Positions 1 through 5,889 are shown, numbered from the stretch's first letter. The stretch is DNA of 6,786 bases from Nitrososphaerota archaeon (GCA_027886945.1 JAPCJM010000010.1:1-6786), one strand, 5' to 3'. The notes: generated by a model not told the origin, from the sequence alone. Numbers and translations: made by a program.

Positions 1-681
1 ATTCGAGCACCGCCCGCAATGAACGGGGAGTTTCACACCCTTGGCCTCCTTGAAACCAGACCCAGAGTAACAGCTGTACGTGTACTCCCAGGGGACCCCC
101 AGCTTCTCACCCAGCTCGACCACCTTGTCCTTGTCGTAGGTTATGAGAGGTGCGAGCAGCCTGTACCCGCCGTGGTGGGTTGCCTGCTCGGAAAGCCTGT
201 TCATCTCCTCGAGGAACTCGGGAGTATTGTCCTTCATTGCCACGGGCGTCTCCCTTCTGATGCCGATGTAGACGTCGTAGCGCTCCCCATTCGAGATGTA
301 GAATGATTCTGCGTGAGAGAGGCCTACTAGAAGGAGGACGGCATTGCGGCAAGGGTCCCACCACTTGAGAATCCTCTGCTTGGCCTTCTCTGGGTCCCAG
401 AGGTCTGCCTCTTTCGTCTCTGTGATTTCCTTCTCCGGATGTGTGAGGACGGATGTGCTTATGTCGCCCAGCCACTTCAGGTCGATGATTTTCAGGGGAA
501 GGCCGAGGTCCTTCGAGATCTGTTTTATGCAGAATTCTTCATAGTCGTAGGTCCGCTGCTTGTAATTGCAGAAGATCAGCAGCTGGTTCTTCGGTTTGAA
601 TTCCTTGTTGACGTAGTAGGCGGTGGTGACCGAGTCGACCCCGCCTGAAATCATATTCACGGCACTGCGATCTTCATTCAT
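1..681 (-). CDS. queC: QueC-like 7-cyano-7-deazaguanine (preQ0) synthase, 3' end cut off by window
   Basis: I translated this frame by hand from ATG at 681 down to base 1; 227 residues are visible and the frame is still open. The family converts 7-carboxy-7-deazaguanine, ammonia and ATP to preQ0, which in archaea feeds archaeosine at tRNA position 15. Visible family marks are the PP-loop SGGVDS (residues 12-17), NYKQR (39-43) where QueC proteins have the DYGQR-type strand, CRNAVLLL (111-118) matching the GRN segment, and a C-terminal zinc site with Cys204, Cys222 and Cys225. The fourth cysteine is expected just past the window edge. Oddities: the usual PGRN reads DPCRN, and the usual YPDCR substrate segment is replaced by MKDNTPEF (149-156). 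The start abuts the stop of the QueT-like gene (TAG then ATG), with GGAGG 12 bases upstream. Family assignment is firm; exact substrate is less certain, since QueC-like enzymes also serve other pathways. Confidence 0.85.
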   Translation of the reverse strand, partial: MNEDRSAVNMISGGVDSVTTAYYVNKEFKPKNQLLIFCNYKQRTYDYEEFCIKQISKDLGLPLKIIDLKWLGDISTSVLTHPEKEITETKEADLWDPEKAKQRILKWWDPCRNAVLLLVGLSHAESFYISNGERYDVYIGIRRETPVAMKDNTPEFLEEMNRLSEQATHHGGYRLLAPLITYDKDKVVELGEKLGVPWEYTYSCYSGSGFKEAKGVKLPVHCGRCSN

Positions 682-1170
682 CTATTGCGGGAACCTCCTT
701 TGTAAGACACCAAGCCTCTTGACGGCCTTGTACAAGAGGTAGCCCAACACCGCTGTCGCCAGGAATATACCCGCCGTCACCTGCGGAATCTCGACCAAAA
801 GGGGCAGGTCGTAGGCGAAATTGAGAGCGAAGCTGACTGAAATCCCCAATGCAATGGAATACAGGGTAAGGCCAAGAAAGACGCTCACTCGTCTAAGCTT
901 CCAAGTCAGCCAGGAAAACACCAACGATGGGACGACATTGACAAGATCGATCGGGCCGAGTGGATCTCCGAGCGCCGGCTGATTTGCGATGAACACTCCA
1001 AGGGCTTGCCCTAGGATTGCCGGCGGCCCGATTAAAGGAACCAACCCCAGGAGGACGTTCGCAACCCTCAGGTTGATGACGCCATAGCCGATGGGTGCGA
1101 ACACGAGAACAAGGGCAACATACATCGCGGCGTAAACTGCCGCCGTCGCCAACAGGACGCTTCTTCTCAC
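682..1170 (-). CDS. queT: QueT-family membrane protein, putative queuosine/archaeosine precursor transporter
   Basis: A 162-residue, very hydrophobic protein with about six membrane segments (near residues 5-26, 31-49, 51-64, 72-91, 96-118 and 125-150) and a basic C-terminal tail. The INLRVANVLLGLVPL stretch (32-46) and the polar loop followed by PIDLVNVVPSL (73-83) fit the QueT (former DUF988) family, small ECF-type substrate-binding membrane components linked to import of 7-deazaguanine precursors. GTG at 1170 is the first possible start, because an in-frame TAG lies two codons upstream; a G-rich stretch (GGGGGAA) precedes it. The gene ends exactly where the QueC-like gene begins, so the two are almost certainly cotranscribed and probably translationally coupled. 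That partner independently supports a deazaguanine substrate. No ECF ATPase or T component is present in the window. The actual ligand (preQ0, preQ1 or a free base) cannot be told from sequence. Confidence 0.78.
   Translation of the reverse strand: MRRSVLLATAAVYAAMYVALVLVFAPIGYGVINLRVANVLLGLVPLIGPPAILGQALGVFIANQPALGDPLGPIDLVNVVPSLVFSWLTWKLRRVSVFLGLTLYSIALGISVSFALNFAYDLPLLVEIPQVTAGIFLATAVLGYLLYKAVKRLGVLQRRFPQ
694..698 (-). promoter_or_regulatory. Shine-Dalgarno GGAGG for the QueC-like gene
   Basis: GGAGG on the minus strand lies 12 bases before the ATG at 681, inside the last codons of the QueT-like gene. It supports ATG 681 over the other nearby ATG (677), which is out of frame, and fits termination-reinitiation coupling of the two genes. 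Confidence 0.6.
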
Positions 1171-1200
1171 TATCTATTCCCCCAACACCGGGATTTGTAT

Positions 1201-1230
1201 GGCGGATCGGGTTGAGGTCACTCACCCGCC
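1201..1230 (-). promoter_or_regulatory. 30-base inverted repeat (hairpin) ahead of the QueT-like gene
   Basis: On the minus strand the segment opens with GGCGG and closes with CCGCC. Nested inside is GGGTGAG, loop TGAC, then CTCAACCC, which pairs except for one bulged A. The hairpin lies 31 bases before the GTG start and 35 bases after the stop of the aldo/keto reductase gene. It could be a leader structure of the queT-queC transcript, a protein operator, or a processing site at the end of the upstream operon. It does not resemble the preQ1 riboswitch classes I know. There is no T-run, so a simple terminator is less likely. Confidence 0.4.
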
Positions 1231-1254
1231 TGTCCCATCGCCCTTCGCCAGATT

Positions 1255-1262
1255 GATTTAAG
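1255..1262 (-). promoter_or_regulatory. Weak TATA-like site for queT-queC
   Basis: CTTAAATC on the minus strand is the only AT-rich octamer in the 97-base gap between the reductase stop and the QueT-like start. An archaeal TATA here would put transcription start near 1233, just ahead of the hairpin at 1230-1201, giving a leader of about 60 bases. The match is poor and there is no clear purine-rich BRE, so read-through from the upstream operon remains possible. Confidence 0.3.
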
Positions 1263-1265
1263 CGA

Positions 1266-2090
1266 TTAACGAAACTTTTGGTCCAGGTCTGTCCTTTCCT
1301 GGTCGGTCAGCTCCCAATCGCTGGCCCCGGCGTTTTCTCTGACGTGGTCTGCCCTCGACGCCCTGGGAATAGGAAACACATCGTCCTTCCCTGCAAGCCA
1401 CCGCAGAGCGACCTGGGCCCTTGTCCTCCGATACTTCGCGCTCAGCTCGTCCAGCCTCGGATCTGACGGGAGCTTTCCGTGGCCCAGGGGATAGTACGCC
1501 AGAAGGGCGATCTTCTCCCTATCGCAGTAGGGGAGTATGTCTTGCTCGACGCTCCTATGGATCAGGCTGTAGTCCAGCTGGACGGAACTCAGCTCTGATT
1601 TGCGCATGGCCGAGTGCGCCTCCTGAAGTTGATTGAGGTTGAAGTTGCTCACCCCGACATGCATCAGCTTACCTTCGCCGACGAGCTCTTCCATGGCTCC
1701 CATCGTCTCTTGAATCGGGACTCCCGGGTTGGGAAAGTGAACCTGATAGAGGTCTGCGTAGGTGGTTCCAAGGCGTTTCAGGCTCTTGTTGAAAGATACG
1801 ATGAGGTCGTCTCTGTGCAGGTGGTTCGACCACACCTTCGTCGCCAGAAAGATTTCGTCTCTCTTCCTGCCTTTTATCGCCTCAGCCACCAAAGGTTCAG
1901 ATCGGTAAATCTCCGCAGTGTCGACGAGGGTCATACCCGAGTCCAGACCCACTTCGATGGCTTTGACCTTGGTTGAAGCACCTCTCCTCCATCCCATGAA
2001 CCCAGTTGCTATCCAGAGAGGGTCGTAGTAGGTCCCCATCCCAATCTCGGAGACCTTTCGCCCCGTCTTGGCGAATTCCCTCAACCGCAT
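1266..2090 (-). CDS. Aldo/keto reductase, NAD(P)H-dependent
   Basis: A full-length 274-residue aldo/keto reductase, the typical size for the short TIM-barrel members. These enzymes reduce aldehydes or ketones, or oxidise the alcohols, with NAD(P)H in the cytosol. The catalytic tetrad is visible: Asp57 and Tyr62 in DTAEIYRSE, Lys85 in ATKVW, and His118 in QVHFPNP. GVSNFN (146-151) is the usual strand, and IPRASRADHVREN (241-253) is the C-terminal cofactor phosphate-binding segment. The tyrosine is followed by Arg instead of the common Gly. ATG at 2090 follows the priL stop by 11 bases, and no good ribosome binding site is seen, so it is probably the last gene of ychF-priL-akr. The substrate cannot be predicted, and nothing in the neighbourhood suggests a replication role. 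Confidence 0.92.
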   Translation of the reverse strand: MRLREFAKTGRKVSEIGMGTYYDPLWIATGFMGWRRGASTKVKAIEVGLDSGMTLVDTAEIYRSEPLVAEAIKGRKRDEIFLATKVWSNHLHRDDLIVSFNKSLKRLGTTYADLYQVHFPNPGVPIQETMGAMEELVGEGKLMHVGVSNFNLNQLQEAHSAMRKSELSSVQLDYSLIHRSVEQDILPYCDREKIALLAYYPLGHGKLPSDPRLDELSAKYRRTRAQVALRWLAGKDDVFPIPRASRADHVRENAGASDWELTDQERTDLDQKFR

Positions 2091-2101
2091 TGCGAGGGGC
2101 C

Positions 2102-3088
2102 TTACCGTGTCCCCTTCGTCTTAGGGGCCGACTCGGCAGCGAGGACTTCCTTGGGAAGGAGCCAGTAGATATCAGGGTGCTCTGTCTTCAGCGTTGAAAA
2201 CGTCGGCGGAAGCAGCCCATTCCTGCGAGCTCTCCGCACATTATATTCCACGAAGCGCCGCAGTTCGCTGCTTTCCCCAGCAACTGCGACGAAGGCCCGG
2301 ATTTTCTCGATTGCCTGTTCGTCGTCCACTTTCTTTACGTTGACGAGGTAGGGGGCAAGCACCAGCCAAACAAGCCGGTGCCTCCCGTCGGATACGGGGT
2401 GTTGAAGGAGGTCCTCAACGTACAGGTATCCCTTGTTCGTTTTCGGTCTTGACGCAGGCACGTACTGCACCACTTTTGTCTTCAGTTCCTGCAGCTGCTT
2501 AGGGAACGGGGCTTTGCGCAGGTTCCTCACCCCTTCAGCCACAGCCACTTGGGCACAGTCTCCGAACAGATCGTTGAGCATGTTGTCTGTCATCCGAATT
2601 ATTCCTGCATCGAGCTCCTGCCTGGTGAGCTTCCATTTCGGGTTCTTTCCGAGCTCGTACTTCGACGCCAGCGAGAGGTAACCCTCGAACGGCAGGGAGT
2701 AGCCGGCACGCCCGCTCTCTGTCTCTGTCTGCTGGAATGCGGCCCCGAAGCACTCAGCCATGTTCGTGACCTTGGCCCCGGGCGTCTCCCTGACGAAGAA
2801 CTCCTTCGCCCTCTCCGCTTCCTTCTTGGAGTACCTTGACGCGAGGACCGTGTCCTGGCTCGCCACCAGCGCCCCAGCGAAGAAGCTCGAAAACTCGACA
2901 AACTCCGAAATGTGAGGTTCGTACCTCCCCCTCCCGAGAGCGCTTAGGAGCCTGCTCTCCGTCTGCCCGATGACCTCTCTGCTCGCAAGCCCGTCCTCCA
3001 CAGGGACCGATTCGAAGAACTTCCTCGACCTCGGGGCGAAGGGATACCTCAGCTCAAGGTCGGACAGCAATGGTCCGCCGTACGGCAA
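2102..3088 (-). CDS. priL: DNA primase large subunit PriL with PriX-like C-terminal domain and no Fe-S cysteines
   Basis: A 328-residue protein. The N-terminal part (about residues 8-190) follows the PriL pattern: a start like DLELRYPFAPRSRKF, then helices with AERAKEFF (91-98), as in archaeal primase large subunits that hold the catalytic PriS and guide initiation of RNA primers. The C-terminal part (about 218-312) has YVEDLLQHPVSDGRHR followed by LVWLVLAPYLVNVKK, a pattern I associate with the Fe-S-free noncatalytic subunit PriX of Sulfolobus. The chain has only two cysteines, Cys113 and Cys178, both in the N-terminal part, so the four-cysteine 4Fe-4S site of canonical PriL is absent. TTG at 3088 is the first possible start (in-frame TAG at 3116-3118) and lies 4 bases after the ychF stop; a second TTG at codon 7 is possible. 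It is the middle gene of the ychF-priL-akr group. PriS is not in the window. Identity as a primase noncatalytic subunit is likely; the domain split is from memory of the families. Confidence 0.75.
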   Translation of the reverse strand: MPYGGPLLSDLELRYPFAPRSRKFFESVPVEDGLASREVIGQTESRLLSALGRGRYEPHISEFVEFSSFFAGALVASQDTVLASRYSKKEAERAKEFFVRETPGAKVTNMAECFGAAFQQTETESGRAGYSLPFEGYLSLASKYELGKNPKWKLTRQELDAGIIRMTDNMLNDLFGDCAQVAVAEGVRNLRKAPFPKQLQELKTKVVQYVPASRPKTNKGYLYVEDLLQHPVSDGRHRLVWLVLAPYLVNVKKVDDEQAIEKIRAFVAVAGESSELRRFVEYNVRRARRNGLLPPTFSTLKTEHPDIYWLLPKEVLAAESAPKTKGTR

Positions 3089-3092
3089 GTTC

Positions 3093-4307
3093 TCAGTTTT
3101 CCTTTGCCGTAGACACTATTGACATCACGTCTCGGTCTCTGAGTACATAGTTCGTGGGAAGATGCAGCCCGGTCCTGACATCGATTGCGTAGAGCAAACC
3201 CTTCACGAGGTCTGTGTGTATGTCCCTGGCCAGGTCTTCAACCGTCGACCCGGTCGGTAGGAGGTGGACGTCGGGGAGAATCCTCCCATTCTTGTCGGAG
3301 AGCTTCTGAGGGTCATGCACTGGGTACACTGCGTTCTCTCTGAGGAGTTTGAAGACCGCCGAATTCATAGCGAACTGCACCCCAGTCCTCAGGTACTCCC
3401 CGAAGACCTTCCGCCTGATGTAGGCTAGGGCGCTCTTCTGCGCTTCGTTCAGTTCCTGAGGCTTGAGAATCTCGAACCTCTCCTCCCCCGGGACGTACTT
3501 GATGAGCTTCTTCGCCTCTGCCCTTCGCAAAGTAAGCTCGGCCTCCCCGCTGGTGGGAACGACAATTAGGCCCTTGTACTTCTCCCGAAGCTTCCGGAAG
3601 TTCTCGGCGGCGAAGGGGAGGTCCATCTTGTTGGCGATCAATAGGGTAGGCTTGGAGTATTCGCGAAGCGACCAGCAGAATGCCTGGATGTCCTTCTCGT
3701 TCCAGGAATCGAAGGCCTTGTCGTCCAGCCCAGAATCTTTCATCGCCGTAATCACGTGCTCCTTTCTGACACCGATACCATGCATCACTTCCTCGACTGC
3801 GGTAGGGACGCCGTGGCCTGGGGTCTTCGAGAGCTTCGATATCTTAGGAAGGTTCTGGGTGAAAAGCTTGGTGTACCAAAGGACGAGTTCGAGCTCCACG
3901 TCGGCGAAATCCGCCGATGGGTCGCCTGTCCCCGGCTCTGAAATTTTCCCATCTTTGTCGACGCCCCCCGACGCATCGACGACGTGCAGCAATGCGTCCG
4001 ACTGTGCAGCCACGCTCAGGAATTGGTTCCCTAAACCCTTCCCCATCCACGCCCCCTTGATCAGGCCCGGGAGGTCCGTCACCTCGACAGGGATGAACCT
4101 CCAGCCGTCTTCGCACTTCGAGTTCTTCGGATTGTCCTTGACCCCGAACTCCTTGTGCACGCACAGAGTGACCACGCTGGCCACGGCGGTCTCCGGCGAC
4201 TTCGTAGTGAATGGATAGTTGGAGACCTCTCCGGCGAGGAGTGTCATCGAATTGAACAGTGTAGTCTTTCCTGCGTTTGTCTTTCCTATCAGTCCGATTC
4301 TAATCAC
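3093..4307 (-). CDS. ychF: YchF/OBG-family redox-regulated GTPase/ATPase with TGS domain, archaeal type
   Basis: A 404-residue TRAFAC-class P-loop protein of the Obg/YchF family; members bind ribosomes, and the bacterial and human ones (YchF, OLA1) hydrolyse ATP as well as GTP. Motifs: G1 GKTNAGKT (8-15), the switch segment YPFTT (31-35), G3 DLPG (78-81), the G4 site NKMD (226-229), and a G5-like TSGEAE (252-257). The archaeal-type insert after VVDASG (109-114), reading roughly DKDGKISEPGTGDP, distinguishes it from bacterial YchF. The C-terminal TGS domain covers about 325-400 and ends with DRDVMSIVST. GTG at 4307 is the only possible start, since an in-frame TGA lies at 4320-4322. A TATA at 4341-4348 leaves a leader of roughly 10-15 bases with no Shine-Dalgarno, so translation is probably near-leaderless. 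It heads the ychF-priL-akr group. Confidence 0.93.
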   Translation of the reverse strand: MIRIGLIGKTNAGKTTLFNSMTLLAGEVSNYPFTTKSPETAVASVVTLCVHKEFGVKDNPKNSKCEDGWRFIPVEVTDLPGLIKGAWMGKGLGNQFLSVAAQSDALLHVVDASGGVDKDGKISEPGTGDPSADFADVELELVLWYTKLFTQNLPKISKLSKTPGHGVPTAVEEVMHGIGVRKEHVITAMKDSGLDDKAFDSWNEKDIQAFCWSLREYSKPTLLIANKMDLPFAAENFRKLREKYKGLIVVPTSGEAELTLRRAEAKKLIKYVPGEERFEILKPQELNEAQKSALAYIRRKVFGEYLRTGVQFAMNSAVFKLLRENAVYPVHDPQKLSDKNGRILPDVHLLPTGSTVEDLARDIHTDLVKGLLYAIDVRTGLHLPTNYVLRDRDVMSIVSTAKEN

Positions 4308-4340
4308 TGGAAAACACCGTCATGTGACAGAAGGTCAGCG

Positions 4341-4348
4341 CATAAAAA
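4341..4348 (-). promoter_or_regulatory. TATA box for ychF-priL-akr
   Basis: TTTTTATG on the minus strand stands out in a GC-rich gap. Its downstream edge is 33 bases before the GTG start, so initiation would fall near 4315-4322 and the leader would be about 10-15 bases. An inverted repeat (TTCCG / CGGAA, 4352-4369) sits directly upstream over the BRE region. Confidence 0.55.
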
Positions 4349-4376
4349 CAGTTCCGCTGGCGAACGGAATCAAGGC

Positions 4377-4511
4377 GCGACTCACCAGTTCACCTACTCT
4401 GGAGCGATCACAAGCTTCCTTGGAGGCCATGGAATCTCTAGTGGAACCAATTACAACGTGATCATTTTCGGCCCCGAGGCCCTCAGCGTCCAGACCGTTG
4501 TGGCGTCCTAA
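4377..4511 (+). pseudogene. Possible decayed 3' end of a plus-strand gene (44 codons plus TAA)
   Basis: The 200-base gap between aRF1 and ychF has an open plus-strand frame. Its last 44 codons read like real protein: FTYSGAITSFLGG, then GTNYNVIIFGPEALSVQ, ending VVAS and TAA. The composition is rich in beta-formers, Gly, Ser and Thr, as in secreted or surface Ig-like domains. Most third positions (30 of 44) are G or C, as in coding sequence here. The stop overlaps the aRF1 stop in the convergent sense (TAA at 4509-4511, TAG at 4510-4508). There is no suitable start within the gap, and further upstream the frame runs antisense through ychF, so an intact gene is unlikely. A neighbouring frame upstream (about 4327-4376) also reads plausibly (GQRIKTVPLANGIKA), which would fit a frameshift. 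I do not recognise the family. It could also be chance. Confidence 0.3.
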
Positions 4512-5755
4512 CTTCTGTATCGCAGAATCGCGCCGACTCCGCCGAAGGACTTGAACATGGCCCCTTCCTCCGTCCCCGTGGAGATTACCTCGACCTTTGA
4601 ACCTACTTGGAAAGCCATCTCCTCTAGGACGTCCACAATGTCCTTCTCCATCACCTCGAAGTCCGTCGCCCCGCACTTTGTGCAGGGGACCGAAGCCATC
4701 TCCTGACGCTGGTGAATCCTCTTCGACGCCTGCACGGTCTCGGACTTCACTGTTCCACATTTCTTGCACCTCACCTCGAGCTTCACCATGTCCAGGTCGT
4801 CGGAGACGAGCACCACCTCGGTGCTGGCCTTCTGCAAGGCCTCGATGACTCTGGGGAGACCGTAGACCGCTAGCCCTCCCTGCTTGTTCACTTCGAACAA
4901 GAACTTCTGGACCAGCTTCTTTTCCTCCACCAACCTGACGTCCTTCAGTATGTCCCCGGCCTTCTCCACCAGCTCTCTGACGCCCTCCCTTCCGGAATAG
5001 CCAAGGTCGAGCACAGCCACGACCTTCTTCTGAAGTTCATAGTGGAGGTAGCCACTCTTCAGGAATTCATCCTTGGTCGGACCAGGTCCGCCGACAATCA
5101 TCCCGGTTACCTTGTTGCTGTCGATGAAGGCCCTTGTGGCATGCTCTGCGACCCTGTGGTAGTAGTAGGTCAGCTCCATCTCCCTCCCCCGCTCATACCT
5201 TCTCGCCGATTGTCCTCCTTTCCTCGTCTTCCCAGAGACACCCGAAGTCATGACGTCGACGATCTCCAAACTGTCCCCGCTCAGTATCCCTAGGCCGGAA
5301 TCACTCGCATCGATTGAGAGAAGCCCATAGACCTTGTCCTCCTTGAGCATGTCCTTCAGCCACTCTACGTGGAAGTGGTCGTCGCACTGGTACAGGTATT
5401 GGACGACGGGCTTCGGCGGGATGATCTCGTACACGTTGACGACTTCGCTCCCGGGCCCGTTCGTTGGAAGGGCCCCAGCGAAGATCACTAGGCCAGTGTC
5501 GGGTGCCGTTCTGTACAGCTTGAGCCGCTGCATTGTTTTAGTGAGGGCGTCCTGTACGTGATTCCTAGTGGTGTCTGACTTGATGTTCCCCGCGGTCCCC
5601 CACTCCTCACGGAGGTTCGCAATCGCTTCGTGTACGGGCTTCTTCGGAGGAATGTAGAGGGAAACTAACTCCGTCCCCCTTCCTTCCTTGTTGCTGAGCT
5701 CGGAGATTAGCTTCCTAACCTTGTATAGCCTAACGGAATCTGCCTTTGTCGACAA
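4508..5755 (-). CDS. prf1: Peptide chain release factor aRF1
   Basis: A complete 415-residue archaeal class-I release factor, the usual length for aRF1/eRF1. It recognises all three stop codons in the ribosomal A site and triggers hydrolysis of peptidyl-tRNA. Domain 1 (about 1-140) carries the stop-codon decoding motifs NIKS (57-60, followed by DTTR) and YQCDDHF (122-128, the YxCxxxF motif). Domain 2 carries the catalytic GGQ (180-182) in TRKGGQSARRYERGRE. Domain 3 (about 270-415) contains a C4 zinc-finger-like insert, Cys330, Cys333, Cys358 and Cys361, and ends in GGVGAILRYRS. TTG at 5755 is the only possible start, because the in-frame TGA upstream at 5774-5776 leaves no other start codon; GAGG at 5769-5766 lies 10 bases upstream. 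It is transcribed divergently from the UMP kinase and appears monocistronic, as a 200-base gap follows before ychF. Confidence 0.97.
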   Translation of the reverse strand: MSTKADSVRLYKVRKLISELSNKEGRGTELVSLYIPPKKPVHEAIANLREEWGTAGNIKSDTTRNHVQDALTKTMQRLKLYRTAPDTGLVIFAGALPTNGPGSEVVNVYEIIPPKPVVQYLYQCDDHFHVEWLKDMLKEDKVYGLLSIDASDSGLGILSGDSLEIVDVMTSGVSGKTRKGGQSARRYERGREMELTYYYHRVAEHATRAFIDSNKVTGMIVGGPGPTKDEFLKSGYLHYELQKKVVAVLDLGYSGREGVRELVEKAGDILKDVRLVEEKKLVQKFLFEVNKQGGLAVYGLPRVIEALQKASTEVVLVSDDLDMVKLEVRCKKCGTVKSETVQASKRIHQRQEMASVPCTKCGATDFEVMEKDIVDVLEEMAFQVGSKVEVISTGTEEGAMFKSFGGVGAILRYRS

Positions 5756-5764
5756 TGCAGAGCT

Positions 5765-5769
5765 ACCTC
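5765..5769 (-). promoter_or_regulatory. Shine-Dalgarno GAGGT for aRF1
   Basis: GAGGT on the minus strand lies 9 bases before the TTG start. It supports the unusual TTG. The site falls inside a small set of inverted repeats (5761-5774 with 5803-5810) that could mask it. Confidence 0.55.
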
Positions 5770-5841
5770 TACGTCAGGCCGAAGAAACAGGGTGGGAGCC
5801 GAACGTAGCTGGCATTGGATACTCTAAATCTTCGTTACTCA

Positions 5842-5849
5842 TTTATAAA
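5842..5849 (+). promoter_or_regulatory. TATA box (TTTATAAA) for pyrH, palindromic
   Basis: A perfect palindromic TTTATAAA in a GC-rich region. In the plus direction initiation would fall near 5872, immediately before the Shine-Dalgarno at 5875-5880, giving a short leader of about 18 bases to the TTG at 5890. Being palindromic it could also load TBP for the minus-strand aRF1 gene, with a leader of about 60 bases. No strong BRE is seen on either side to set the direction. Confidence 0.6.
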
Positions 5850-5874
5850 ACCTATCACACCACGAAGCAGGTTA

Positions 5875-5880
5875 GAGAGG
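5875..5880 (+). promoter_or_regulatory. Shine-Dalgarno GAGAGG deciding the pyrH start
   Basis: GAGAGG lies 9 bases upstream of TTG 5890. It favours that codon over the ATG at 5815, which lies upstream of the TATA box and would add 25 residues not seen in the family. Confidence 0.6.
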
Positions 5881-5889
5881 AATTACACA

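Noticed and set aside
107..475. Other long frames over the left end (for example 122 codons on the minus strand)
   Set aside because: They overlap the QueC-like gene, whose PP-loop and cysteine motifs identify the true frame; the alternatives are Arg/Gly/Pro-rich without motifs.
1171..1265. A preQ1 riboswitch ahead of the QueT-like gene
   Set aside because: The leader lacks the short stem plus A-rich tail pseudoknot layout of the known preQ1 classes. Only a plain hairpin can be supported.
3463..4218. A 251-codon open frame on the plus strand
   Set aside because: It lies entirely antisense to ychF, whose GTPase motifs are intact. Its translation is Ser/Pro/Arg-rich with no recognisable domain, as expected for the shadow of a GC-rich gene.
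4308..4507. A tRNA or small structured RNA in the 200-base gap
   Set aside because: I looked for a T-arm GGTTCGA-type motif with a matching acceptor stem on both strands and found none; GGTTCCA near 4448 has no supporting stems.
5815..5889. ATG at 5815 as the pyrH start, adding 25 residues
   Set aside because: The TATA box at 5842-5849 and the Shine-Dalgarno at 5875-5880 both lie downstream of that ATG. The added residues do not resemble UMP kinase, and the family N-terminus begins exactly at TTG 5890.
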